DNA of 33,035 bases from Mesostigma viride. Taxonomy: Eukaryota > Streptophyta > Mesostigmatophyceae > Mesostigmatales > Mesostigmataceae. Of this stretch, positions 18,138-25,978 are shown piece after piece. Where the stretch lies: the NCBI GenBank assembly GCA_009746045.1, contig RPFO01001205.1, positions 1-33,035 on the forward strand, read 5' to 3'. Made by a program: the position numbers and the translations under genes. The stretch's first letter is position 1. Every line of letters begins with the position of its first letter. The notes under the pieces were generated by a model, which did no database searches, was not told where the DNA came from, and saw only the letters and a list, made by a program, of their open reading frames with translations.

Positions 18138-18167
18138 GAGTTTTTTTGTCCGATAGGTAGTACGGGT

Positions 18168-18758
18168 ATGGCAACGGTACTCACAAGCCGTCCGCTTCGT
18201 ATCCATCCTCGCGAACGCCGACCGGTCCTTCGCGCGAAACGAGGGAAATCTGCGGTGACCTGTGCCAATAGTTCGAAACCGGACCTGTGGGACCGCAACG
18301 TGTATATCGTGAGCAAGAGGTTTCCGAGTGCATCGGTCCTTGCCGTGCACGATATAGAATTGGATCGCGAGAGCCGCATATTGCGGCCCATGACGCACAT
18401 CGTCGGGTTTTACGACAAGCGGATGGCGAACGTCACGAGGAGAATGGCGGCGGAAGACTGGGACAACGGGCAGGAGAACAAGTGGGTCTTAGACGACGGA
18501 AACGTGGACCAGTTCCTGTGTTCGAGGATGGAGGAATTCCTCGCGTCCCACGAGAACACGGGCGCTTATGGCGGCGAATACGCGGATTTCGCCGTGCGCA
18601 AGATGACGTTCAACGATCTCCAGAGGTGGACGGGGATGGCCGGGATGGTCTTGCGCATCATGGAAAAGGGGGACGAGGGAGTGGTCGTCACCTCGCACTA
18701 CCCTCGCGAGGACGCGATGTTTTACATGCCTTACTTAAGTCTGTGTTGGAATCTATGA
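18168..18758 (+). CDS. Hypothetical viral protein, 196 aa
   Basis: The frame starts at an ATG preceded by GTAGTACGGGT and ends TGA, 3 bp before the stop of the convergent gene. The first 40 residues are basic (RIHPRERRPVLRAKRGK). The rest is mixed alpha/beta with no membrane segment and no signal peptide. Notable residues are a short Cys pair (C76 in VTCANSS-type context is isolated, so no zinc site is evident) and several Trp and Met residues in the second half. I recognise no family. It is believed real because codon use matches the neighbouring genes (G/C at third positions) and it fits tightly between two other frames. Its position beside the interrupted gene suggests co-directional transcription, but function is unknown. 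Confidence 0.7.
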   Translation: MATVLTSRPLRIHPRERRPVLRAKRGKSAVTCANSSKPDLWDRNVYIVSKRFPSASVLAVHDIELDRESRILRPMTHIVGFYDKRMANVTRRMAAEDWDNGQENKWVLDDGNVDQFLCSRMEEFLASHENTGAYGGEYADFAVRKMTFNDLQRWTGMAGMVLRIMEKGDEGVVVTSHYPREDAMFYMPYLSLCWNL

Positions 18759-18761
18759 ACT

Positions 18762-19283
18762 TTATTCATCATTAATAAAATGAACGATTCTTTCTTTCAC
18801 TTCTCGTTTGCGCGTCCCCGAGTCGCGGGGCTTGTAGAATTTATTCTGGAACCACAAAAATGCGAGGGACGCGATCCCGAAAGCCGCGAAACCCATGAGG
18901 GATTTGTGAGGCTGGATCGTCATGATGCCTTCCGCGGAGTACCCATAGAAATCAAAGTACTTCTTGGTCCCGACGGCGAACAAAAGCCCTGCCGCCAACT
19001 GTCCCGCCATCCACGCGCGACGATGGGCGGCGGGCGAGGCGGGCTGAATCGAGGTCCTGTATTGTCCGTATAACAGGCCGAACGACACGATCAGGAAAAA
19101 CGCGTAGGCGTTCAGCTTCGGATGGCTGTAACGCCACGAAACGCCGTCCGTACTCGTCAACACGGACGACTTGAACAGAAGTCGATAAATGGACCATTTG
19201 TCGACTCGGATCCTCGCGTCCGCGTCCGAGGAGGCGGTGGGTCTCGCTTTCGGCACGAACTCGACGGGCTCGGGGGTCGTCAT
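18762..19283 (-). CDS. Membrane protein with three predicted transmembrane helices
   Basis: 173 residues. After a polar N-terminus (residues 1-55) there are three hydrophobic segments, around NAYAFFLIVSFGLLYGQY (about 60-77), WMAGQLAAGLLFAVG (about 91-106) and SLMGFAAFGIASLAFLWF (about 129-146), then a short basic tail (RKREVKERIVHF). There is no cleavable signal peptide. It could sit in the virion inner membrane or the host endoplasmic reticulum, as many small giant-virus membrane proteins do, but no family is recognised. Its stop lies 3 bp from that of the upstream plus-strand gene, and its start is 34 bp downstream of the stop of the next minus-strand gene, so it may be second in a two-gene unit. 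Confidence 0.75.
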   Translation of the reverse strand: MTTPEPVEFVPKARPTASSDADARIRVDKWSIYRLLFKSSVLTSTDGVSWRYSHPKLNAYAFFLIVSFGLLYGQYRTSIQPASPAAHRRAWMAGQLAAGLLFAVGTKKYFDFYGYSAEGIMTIQPHKSLMGFAAFGIASLAFLWFQNKFYKPRDSGTRKREVKERIVHFINDE

Positions 19284-19317
19284 CCCGGGGGTCTAGTACT
19301 AATTCGCAGACACAATT

Positions 19318-19800
19318 TTACGAGTCCTCCTTCGCGCTCTTCGCCGACGGATTATTCCCCAAGAGGTACTTGAGCGCGAACTCTCCTGCTGTCCACCCGT
19401 TCGTCGCGAGGACGTGCGCGGACGTCGCCTCGGGGCCGAGTCGTCGGATCTCGTTCAAACACTTGCGCACGTCGCCGACAGACATAGCGGGGATCGACGC
19501 GCTCATAAAGGACGACTTCTTGGATTTCGCGGCCTTGGGCGGGACCTCGGCCATCGGGGTGGGGACGTCGTCCTGCGGCACCGGCGCCGCGGTCGGGGTC
19601 ACGGGCACAGGCTCCGACACCGTCGCGGACGCGGGCACGGGCACGGGCACGGGCACGGGCACGGGCGCGGGCGCGGGCGCGGGCGCGGGTACGGGCTCCT
19701 CTGCCTCGGGCGCCGGCCTCTTTTTGGAGAGGCGGCTCGAGGGCTTGAACTTGGTTGGGACGGGGGCGGAGGAGGAGGAGGATTCCTGGGAGCTCGACAT
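19318..19800 (-). CDS. Pro-Ala/Pro-Val repeat protein, 160 aa
   Basis: The N-terminus is Ser-rich (MSSSQESSSSSAPVP) and followed by a basic patch (SSRLSKKRPAPE). A rod-like (PA)n(PV)n dipeptide repeat (about residues 35-60), encoded by a hexanucleotide minisatellite, comes next. After a Pro/Val/Thr linker there is a folded C-terminal domain of about 60 residues (MSVGDVRKCLNEIRRLGPEA to EFALKYLLGNN). The start at 19800 is chosen because the longer frame upstream runs antisense through the VLTF3 gene. Pro-Ala rods usually act as stiff spacers between domains. The C-terminal domain is not recognised. It is divergent from the VLTF3 gene, with 45 bp between starts including a T10 run that may hold both promoters. 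Confidence 0.7.
   Translation of the reverse strand: MSSSQESSSSSAPVPTKFKPSSRLSKKRPAPEAEEPVPAPAPAPAPVPVPVPVPVPASATVSEPVPVTPTAAPVPQDDVPTPMAEVPPKAAKSKKSSFMSASIPAMSVGDVRKCLNEIRRLGPEATSAHVLATNGWTAGEFALKYLLGNNPSAKSAKEDS
19630..19696 (+). repeat. Hexanucleotide minisatellite (GGGCAC/GGGCGC)n
   Basis: About ten tandem hexamers, GGGCAC then GGGCGC, encode the PV and PA dipeptides on the minus strand. The copy number is likely to vary by slippage. Confidence 0.9.
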
Positions 19801-19845
19801 TTTGTCTAGACAGGGGTGTTTTTTTTTTCTCACTAGAACGCGCGG

Positions 19846-20958
19846 ATGGAAGATCCGGTCGTCCGCCCTTCCGCGTCCCAGAAGACGACCGTGGAGGCCA
19901 AGTTCAAGGAGTGCATGGACTACTTCGAGTCTCGCGGCGAGGCGATGTCGGAAAACTGCATCCAGTTCATGCTGGAGGTCGGCCCGATCTACCTGAAGTA
20001 CACGACGGCCGTGGAGACGGAACGGAGCAAGAAGAAGCGCAAGTATTCCAAGGACGAGATCGTCGCGATTCCCAACGGCGACGGATGGGTGACCGTGAAG
20101 ACGAAAGCCAAGGAGACCACGATGCCGATCAAAGAGGCGATCGAACGCGGGTACCGCATCGCGGAGGCCCCGAACGCGAGGAAGGAGGACAAGTCGGCGC
20201 TGCGAGGGCGCATCTACGACGAGTTCATGGCGGCGCTGCGACGGATGCCCTTCATCCCGGAACACATCCTCGGACAGGAGCAGACTCTCGCGCACTACCA
20301 AATTTCGTACGGATTCTGTCCCGAGTGCAACGTCAACATGATCGAGGACGCGGCGAGGGCGGACCTGATGTGCACCAAGTGCGCCATGACCATGCCGGCG
20401 ACCAACGACGGGATCGAGGCCTGTCCCTACGGCACGTCTGTCAACACCGCCGACTACTGCTACAAGCGGATCAACCACTTGAACGAGTGCATCGCGCAAT
20501 TCCACGCGCGCGAGAGGTCGACGATCCCCGACGACGTGGTCGCGGCCGTCGACAAGGAGTTCAAGAAGATGCGCGTGGTGAACCGCGAGAGCATCACCCC
20601 CAAGAACGTGCGGAAGATCCTGCGCAAGCTCCGTATGCCGCGCTACTTCGAGCATTCCGTCCAGATCACGCACATCCTGAACGGCACCCCGCCGCCCACC
20701 ATGACGCTCGAGCAGGAAGAGACACTGAGGAACATGTTTCGGTCGATTCAGAAACCTTTTGAGGACATTTGCCCGAAGAACAGGAAGAATTTTTTGAATT
20801 ATTCGTATACGCTACACAAGATGTGTCAGTTACAGGGATACGACGAGTTCCTAGATCATTTTCCGCTCCTGAAGAGCAAGGAAAAGCTGTGGGGACAGGA
20901 CGTCATGTGGAAAGGGATCTGCGCCAAGTTGAATTGGCAGTTCATCCCGTCCACGTGA
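19846..20958 (+). CDS. Late transcription factor VLTF3-like protein
   Basis: 370 residues, the usual size for the giant-virus relatives of poxvirus late transcription factor 3 (VLTF3-like), which directs RNA polymerase to late promoters. The N-terminal half is helical (KFKECMDYFESRGEAMSENC). The hallmark is the central zinc-binding segment with C158-P-E-C161 and C176-T-K-C179, then a conserved C..GTSV..ADYCYKRINH segment containing the YKR.NH...C pattern. A conserved C-terminal region follows, around ITPKNVRKILRKLRMPRYFEH and LRNMFRSIQKPFE. The ATG at 19846 follows a T-rich spacer after the divergent gene. The gene ends 2 bp from the convergent PCNA stop. VLTF3 is one of the core nucleocytovirus genes, so it supports the viral assignment and would activate the capsid and fibre genes nearby. 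Confidence 0.85.
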   Translation: MEDPVVRPSASQKTTVEAKFKECMDYFESRGEAMSENCIQFMLEVGPIYLKYTTAVETERSKKKRKYSKDEIVAIPNGDGWVTVKTKAKETTMPIKEAIERGYRIAEAPNARKEDKSALRGRIYDEFMAALRRMPFIPEHILGQEQTLAHYQISYGFCPECNVNMIEDAARADLMCTKCAMTMPATNDGIEACPYGTSVNTADYCYKRINHLNECIAQFHARERSTIPDDVVAAVDKEFKKMRVVNRESITPKNVRKILRKLRMPRYFEHSVQITHILNGTPPPTMTLEQEETLRNMFRSIQKPFEDICPKNRKNFLNYSYTLHKMCQLQGYDEFLDHFPLLKSKEKLWGQDVMWKGICAKLNWQFIPST

Positions 20959-20960
20959 TC

Positions 20961-21770
20961 CTAGTCCTCCATCTCCTCCGCGGCGTCCTGGTTGTCCCCG
21001 CCTTCGCCTTCGACTTGAGGCGCGAGCACGAACATGAGCGTGCCCAGGTCGCCGATCTTGTACTTCACGATCATGGGATATTGAGGCATAATAAAGATGT
21101 CCACGCTATTGCACAACCCGGCGGCCTTTGAAAACGTGCACAGGTAGCGCAGCGAGAAATGCTCGTCGACGTTCTCCTTCTCGCCGATGACCACCTTCAT
21201 GTCCGGGTGTTCCTTCCCAATCTCCAAGGTGCAGTTGCCGATATCGCCTTCGCAACTCAGCGTGATGTTGTCGCCCGCGCACTGGAACCGGACGCGGTCC
21301 GACACGATAGCCAGATCGCGGCAGATCTTCTGGAACTCGGAGCTGACCATCGTGATGCAGGTCATGTACTCCTTTTCCGGGATCTCGATCAGATCCTCGT
21401 CGATGTCCATCAGTTTCATCGTGTAGCTCCACTTGGTGTTCTTCACGCGGTTCGTGATCGTGATGTCCATGACGTCCAACGCCTCGTCCCGCAACCGTAG
21501 TTCCATCTCGTCGTTCACGGACACATTCTTGATTAGTTTGAACAAGTTCACGAGACTGATCCCCACCGTGTACTGTTTATTGCAGCGGTACTCCTCGATC
21601 TTGTCGGCATCCATGAACGCGTGGAAGAGCGCGCAATGCGACATGTCGAACGATACGATGCGAACGCCCGATTGGTCGAAAAACACGTTGACATCGTTCG
21701 TAAGCTCCTTGAGCGATTCCACCAGCAGCTTGATCGAGGAACCTTGGACCGTACGGAACTCCATTGTCAC
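20961..21770 (-). CDS. PCNA: Proliferating cell nuclear antigen (DNA sliding clamp)
   Basis: 269 residues, close to the roughly 260 of eukaryotic PCNA. It is a homotrimeric ring that tethers DNA polymerase and repair factors to DNA. Recognisable family features are the N-terminal FDQSGVRIVSFDMSHCALFHA strand region (counterpart of the DSSHV segment), and the MKLMDIDEDLIEIPEKEY interdomain connector, which is the PIP-box docking segment. The SEFQKICRDLAIVSDRV helix follows, and the C-terminal MIVKYKIGDLGTLMFVLAPQVE is the counterpart of the classic PLVVEYKI...LKYYLAPKIE end. The acidic C-terminal tail is longer than usual (EGEGGDNQDAAEEMED). An alternative start two codons later (MEF) is possible. 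A small same-strand gene starts upstream, 22 bp before it, possibly co-transcribed. Confidence 0.95.
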   Translation of the reverse strand: MTMEFRTVQGSSIKLLVESLKELTNDVNVFFDQSGVRIVSFDMSHCALFHAFMDADKIEEYRCNKQYTVGISLVNLFKLIKNVSVNDEMELRLRDEALDVMDITITNRVKNTKWSYTMKLMDIDEDLIEIPEKEYMTCITMVSSEFQKICRDLAIVSDRVRFQCAGDNITLSCEGDIGNCTLEIGKEHPDMKVVIGEKENVDEHFSLRYLCTFSKAAGLCNSVDIFIMPQYPMIVKYKIGDLGTLMFVLAPQVEGEGGDNQDAAEEMED

Positions 21771-21792
21771 GGTTCGCGCGTCACCTTTTTCT

Positions 21793-22038
21793 TCACGAGG
21801 CGAACGAACCGAGATACGTGTACCCGACGAAGGCGGGATCCGTGTCGGCCGTGATGGGGTCGGGCCCCCCTCGTTCCAAGAAGTAAATGAACCTTCTCCC
21901 TTGATGCCCCACCGAGTAGATCCTGTGGTTTCCTATGTCGAACGGGTTCAGCCGCGACAGAGTCTCACCCGTGGAGTCGAAGCGCACGAACTTTTGCACG
22001 CGAACGATGGTGGCGTCCACGACCTTCTCGGAACTCAT
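21793..22038 (-). CDS. Small hypothetical protein, 81 aa
   Basis: A compact frame starting MSSEKVVDATIVRVQKFVRF and ending YTYLGSFAS, placed 22 bp upstream of PCNA on the same strand. It looks like a single small beta-rich domain (alternating hydrophobic residues, HRIYSVGHQGRRFIYFLERG). No membrane segment or known motif is seen. Codon use matches neighbours and it fills the gap between PCNA and the divergent gene at 22116, which supports it as real. Function is unknown; co-transcription with PCNA is possible. Confidence 0.6.
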   Translation of the reverse strand: MSSEKVVDATIVRVQKFVRFDSTGETLSRLNPFDIGNHRIYSVGHQGRRFIYFLERGGPDPITADTDPAFVGYTYLGSFAS

Positions 22039-22115
22039 TTATTCTATACGACTCGACAACTTTTCGCGCGTTTCGCGCGAACGGTTTTTTTACCGTACAC
22101 TATTTCGATCGTAGG

Positions 22116-22481
22116 ATGGAGTTTATCGCCGCCATGTCGACACGTCCGGACCGGAAGATCTCGGACGACACGGATCTGATGAGTCTGCTGGCGTGGGGCG
22201 TCGAGCGGGGATGGTCCGTCTCGATGAAAGAGGACGGGGACATCGTGTTCGACAAGGGCGAGGAGGAGCGCGAGGACGACACGGCGTTCGCCCGTTTTGT
22301 CGGTGGATGCGAGTCGCCGTGCGACGACGAGGACGAGGACGAGGAGGAGGAGGAGGAGGAGGAGGAGGAAGAGGAGAGGCGGGGGAGGAAGCGGCGACGG
22401 ACGGTGTTCAAGTCCACGGAGCGCATCCCGTTGGAGAACGGGAAGCGACTGAAACTGTCCATCCGGATCACCGAGGATTAA
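22116..22481 (+). CDS. Acidic hypothetical protein with Glu/Asp run and basic patch
   Basis: 121 residues. The first 55 look folded (DLMSLLAWGVERGWSVSMKEDGD). Next comes a Glu/Asp run (about residues 70-88, CDDEDEDEEEEE...) and immediately after it a basic cluster RRGRKRRR that could be a nuclear localisation signal, then a short C-terminal segment. An acidic tract next to a basic cluster is seen in chromatin- or RNA-binding proteins, but nothing here identifies a partner. An alternative start at the second Met (residue 7) is possible. The gene is co-directional with the LysM gene, which begins 30 bp after its stop. Confidence 0.65.
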   Translation: MEFIAAMSTRPDRKISDDTDLMSLLAWGVERGWSVSMKEDGDIVFDKGEEEREDDTAFARFVGGCESPCDDEDEDEEEEEEEEEEEERRGRKRRRTVFKSTERIPLENGKRLKLSIRITED

Positions 22482-22510
22482 ATGTCTCCGGGGAAGTATA
22501 ATAGAGGCCG

Positions 22511-24268
22511 ATGTCGAGCGGGAATATGATCGCGGTGCCGAAAGAGTTGATCGATCGCATCATGCGAGCGTTTCCGGACCCGTCCGTCACCAAGGCGGAC
22601 ATCTTGACTCCGACGAATGATCCGGACATGGTCGTCAAGGAGACGTTCGATCGCAACATCCTCCCCCTGTACTCGCGGAAGGGCGGGAATCCGTTCTTCG
22701 ACAAACAGGGACACGTCGCCGAGCCGGGCGACACGTGGAAGTCGATCGCGGCCAAGTACGGTGTCTCCGCGGACGACCTGGTGATCGCGAACCCTCACAT
22801 CCCTCCTCTGACGCTGTCTCCTGGGAACTTTGTGCTCGTCCCGAAGAAGTACGGCTTCAACGAGTTCGTCGAGGGGATTATCCACCCGGACACGAACATG
22901 AACCTGCAGTATGACGGGGACACGCCCCAGCCCGCGGATCCCACGGCGCCGCCCGATCCTCAGCTCACCGCCGATAATCGATCTTTTAGGGCGCGTGCGG
23001 TTGACGCAATGAAAGCCTTCCCCGGTGCCGCCTTGCAAAGAATTAAGGAACTCACACCCTCACAGGTCGCTGTGGGGACGGCTTTGCTTGGGAGTGTGGC
23101 CTTGGGGGGGACGTCTGCTATAGTCCCCGCACTTATGGGAGCACGCGCACTTACTAGAGGCGACACCGTTGGCGCGGTCCAACACGCCATTCCCGGGATC
23201 GCGGCGGGGATGACGGCAGTGGGGCACCAGGTCGCGCCGAGTTGGGTCCCGGCGTCCGCTCCAATGACCGTTTTTGACGCGATGAACGGCCCAGCGGGAC
23301 GGATCGCGACAGGGGCGGCCTTTAACGCCGCCAAGGCGTTCGGAAACGCGGAAGGCGGGTTCAAGAACCGTCTCGGGGCCGCGGGGCTGTCCCTCGGAGC
23401 GTCCCTTCTCCCCGGCGCGTCCGTGGCGTTCGCGGACTCGCAAGCGGGCGTGTCCGCGGTGAAGTCCATCCTCGACCAGTTTGGTCTCTCGTCCGCCGTG
23501 GATCCCACATCCGTCCTCCAGATCGTCAAGATGTTCGGCCCCGGAGCCCTGAGGATGCTCTTCCCTCCGAACATCGACCCCAAGCTCGCCGACAGTGCCA
23601 TCGGGCGAATCGTCGACTCCCTCTATAGTTCTCATCTGTGGGGACAATATCTCCGAGGGCCTCCTGCCGCGCCCGCCGACACTGTGCCCCCGGGATACGT
23701 CTCCACGGGCAACATGACCATGATACAGCCCGGAGACACGAACTGGCCGCCCCCGCGCGACGGCTTCACCGAATGGGCGGCGCGTGGCCCGGCGGTCACC
23801 GTCATGCCCCCGCCTGTCAACAACCAGTCGAACGGGTTTACATCCTGGACCCCTCCCACCAACACCATCCCGCCCAATTCCATCTACGACCCTTTGATGT
23901 CCGCTCAAGCGGGCGGAGATCCGTATGGACAAGTCGTCCTCGGCGGCGGATCCCCGTACTCACAAGTCGCTACGACAAGCGGGTACTCGTACGGCGGAAA
24001 TCCGTACGCTCAATTCGCGCTAGGCTCAGGGACAGATCCGTACGCCCGCTCTTTCCAATCCGGCTTCCAGCCTCCTCCCGAGCCCACCATCCTTTCTCCG
24101 CCACCCTACATGGACGGATCCAACGCGGTGGTCGACCCTTCCGCAATGGGCGCGTACAGCATCAACAGCGGATACTACTCGCCCTATTATAGGAATACGT
24201 GGGTTGGCGTTGGGCCGCAGCCCAATAGCACGTCCACCGGGACCGGATGGTCAGTGCCGTTATACTAA
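22511..24268 (+). CDS. LysM-domain protein, probable virion component
   Basis: 585 residues. A LysM motif occupies about residues 68-113 (EPGDTWKSIAAKYGVSADDL, VIANPHIPP, then PGNFVLVPKKYG). LysM binds N-acetylglucosamine polymers such as chitin or peptidoglycan. Residues 155-350 are rich in Ala and Gly with hydrophobic stretches (QVAVGTALLGSVALGGTSAI and similar) that may insert in membranes or pack as helices. The last 200 residues are Pro/Tyr/Gly/Asn-rich with repeated DPYGQ, SPYSQ, NPYAQ and DPYAR motifs. There is no N-terminal signal peptide. The gene sits between core genes and the capsid cluster, and its stop overlaps that of the minus-strand MCP (TAA 24266-24268 against stop at 24265-24267). 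A virion surface or cell-wall attachment role is inferred. An in-phase G7 heptamer (23104-23110) occurs without any frame break. Confidence 0.8.
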   Translation: MSSGNMIAVPKELIDRIMRAFPDPSVTKADILTPTNDPDMVVKETFDRNILPLYSRKGGNPFFDKQGHVAEPGDTWKSIAAKYGVSADDLVIANPHIPPLTLSPGNFVLVPKKYGFNEFVEGIIHPDTNMNLQYDGDTPQPADPTAPPDPQLTADNRSFRARAVDAMKAFPGAALQRIKELTPSQVAVGTALLGSVALGGTSAIVPALMGARALTRGDTVGAVQHAIPGIAAGMTAVGHQVAPSWVPASAPMTVFDAMNGPAGRIATGAAFNAAKAFGNAEGGFKNRLGAAGLSLGASLLPGASVAFADSQAGVSAVKSILDQFGLSSAVDPTSVLQIVKMFGPGALRMLFPPNIDPKLADSAIGRIVDSLYSSHLWGQYLRGPPAAPADTVPPGYVSTGNMTMIQPGDTNWPPPRDGFTEWAARGPAVTVMPPPVNNQSNGFTSWTPPTNTIPPNSIYDPLMSAQAGGDPYGQVVLGGGSPYSQVATTSGYSYGGNPYAQFALGSGTDPYARSFQSGFQPPPEPTILSPPPYMDGSNAVVDPSAMGAYSINSGYYSPYYRNTWVGVGPQPNSTSTGTGWSVPLY

Positions 24269-25886
24269 TTTAGGAACAGTTTCCGTCCGTGGCCGTTGCT
24301 GACCTCGAAGATGTTCATGACCCGCGCGTACACGTGCACCCTTCCGTTCGACATGACCGCGCCGTCCTTCAGTCCCGGGATCGCGCGGAACCAGAATTTC
24401 AGCGTCGCCCGGTCCACCCTGCTCAGGTTCAGGCTCCCTGTCGGCTGGTCGTCCTCCGGTCGCAAGGAAAACGGGACGAAGTAGATCATCTCGAACGAGT
24501 TCTCCACCGGAATCCGCTTGTGGAACTCGGACGGCAGAAAGAAGTTGAACCACAGCGGGTCGCGAGGGGGGTTGTACAGATCGCTGTTGTTCAGAGTGAC
24601 CGTCGCCTTGTCGAAAAACGCGTTGTCGATGTGCGTCATCTGTCGGCCGAACGTCCGCACAAAGTACGACCCCTTGTCCAACATGTCGTTGCGAGCGAAC
24701 GGACGGTTCCCCTCGAAGTTCCAGTACTCTTCGTTCGTGTTCTTCTCGTCGCTCCCCTCCAGGCGCCGGTGGTCCGCCCGGAAGAAGAAGATCAGCTCCT
24801 TGCACGTCCCGGACACCGTGTCGAGCGGGAACTCCTTGACCAGTTTGTCCCGCTTGGTCAGGGGGAAGTCCAAGTGCTTCGTCTCCGTGAACAAGTACGT
24901 GTGCGTCCCCTGGGAGAACTGTTTCCGCTCGAACTCGTCGAGCAACACGTACCGCGTCACCAGTCGTAAGGCCTTGATCTCCCCCCCATGTCCAGCCTGT
25001 CCAACGGCCTGCCGGTGTCCACCACGGCCGTGTGCTCGTCGCCCGTACACACCGTCACGCTCTTCTTCCTCCACCGGTCCGGGTCCGTGGCCGGCGGCAC
25101 GCGGAACGGGATCTTCTCGAAATAGTTGGTATAGTCGTGGCGGAGCGGCTTGGCGTTCATCTTCAACACCACCTCGACGTCGTGGTACTGCAGCGCCACG
25201 ATGGGCAGCGCCGTGCCGTAATGCGTGTTGAAGAAGAAACGCAGCGGGACGTACACGTGCTGGTCGTGTGCGGTCCCCACGTTGTTGCGCCCCCCGTGTT
25301 CGGACGGGAGTCCGTGGATGACGCTCTCCTCCGTGTTGCGCGTCAGGTAGTCCCACGTGTGCAAAAAGTCGCCCGTGTGGCTCTCGATCAAGCTCCCGCC
25401 CACCCACAATTCCACCGTGTTTGTCAGCACGTACCCCAGGTGGTCGATCCATGCCGGCTGGAACTTCTCGTGGGTGATCCCGTCGTAGTCCGCGTCCGCC
25501 GTCAAGGGGTAATCGGACGCCTTGAACGCCGCGGTCACGCGCGTGTCGGTCACGTCGACACCCGGATTGGTCGGCGTTACACCGTCCGCGGCGACCGAGT
25601 CGCGGGCGACGTACACCTGCGCGACGCCGTAGTTCAGTTTCGTGATGTTGTAGTAGAGGTACATCTGCGTCACGAGGTCGCCCAATCGCGGCACCTTGAA
25701 ACGCACCTCGCCGCCGTACACGGGAGGGACGTCGGGCAAGATCTCGACGTCCGTCCAACTGAAGTTCGTGTGTCGCGAGTAGACGGTCTTGAAGAACGTT
25801 TTCTCCGGGTTGACGGTCAGGAACGCGTCGAACGCGCCCTTGCACGCGAGCCACGTCAGGTGGGCCGTGATGTCTTGAGACGCCAT
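24265..25886 (-). CDS. MCP: Major capsid protein paralogue 1 (frame break at C7/G7 run)
   Basis: A double-jelly-roll capsid protein, which forms the pseudo-hexagonal trimers of the icosahedral shell. The N-terminal domain, from ATG 25886, has the family signature EKTFFKTVYSRHTNFSW, then VELWVGGSLIESHTGDFLHTWDYL and the LPIVALQYHDVEVVLKM strand. It runs in one frame down to about 24981. The C-terminal domain is in the -1 frame from there: VLLDEFERKQFSQG, KELIFFFRADHR, LWFNFFLPSEFHKRIP and PTGSLNLSRVDRATL. The break is a run of seven G (minus strand, 24987-24981) lying in phase as atG GGG GGG. Total length would be about 540 residues, slightly long for the family. It is the most divergent of the four copies and is convergent with the LysM gene. 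ATG 25910 is an alternative start. Confidence 0.85.
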
Positions 25887-25963
25887 TCTAGTAGTACTAG
25901 GAGAAGACATAATTTGCGGTACCCGCAGCACGCGGACGCGGCAACTTTTTTTCTCGGGAATGG

Positions 25964-25975
25964 GTATACGCGAAT
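25964..25975 (+). promoter_or_regulatory. Putative late promoter element GTATACGCGAAT before MCP 2
   Basis: This is an exact copy of the 12-mer at 2247-2258, ending 3 nt before the ATG at 25979. The 92-bp gap shared with the divergent MCP 1 also has a T7 tract (25947-25953), similar to the A-rich tracts before MCP 3 and MCP 4. Confidence 0.4.
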
Positions 25976-25978
25976 TCC

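Noticed and set aside
19318-20673. 451-codon minus-strand frame starting far upstream of the Pro-Ala repeat gene
   Set aside because: Its upstream two-thirds runs antisense through VLTF3. The start at 19800 gives a compact gene clear of VLTF3.
23104-23110. In-phase G7 heptamer in the LysM gene as a frameshift site
   Set aside because: The zero frame continues to a full-length protein, and the -1 frame stops after under 20 codons, so no alternative product is supported.
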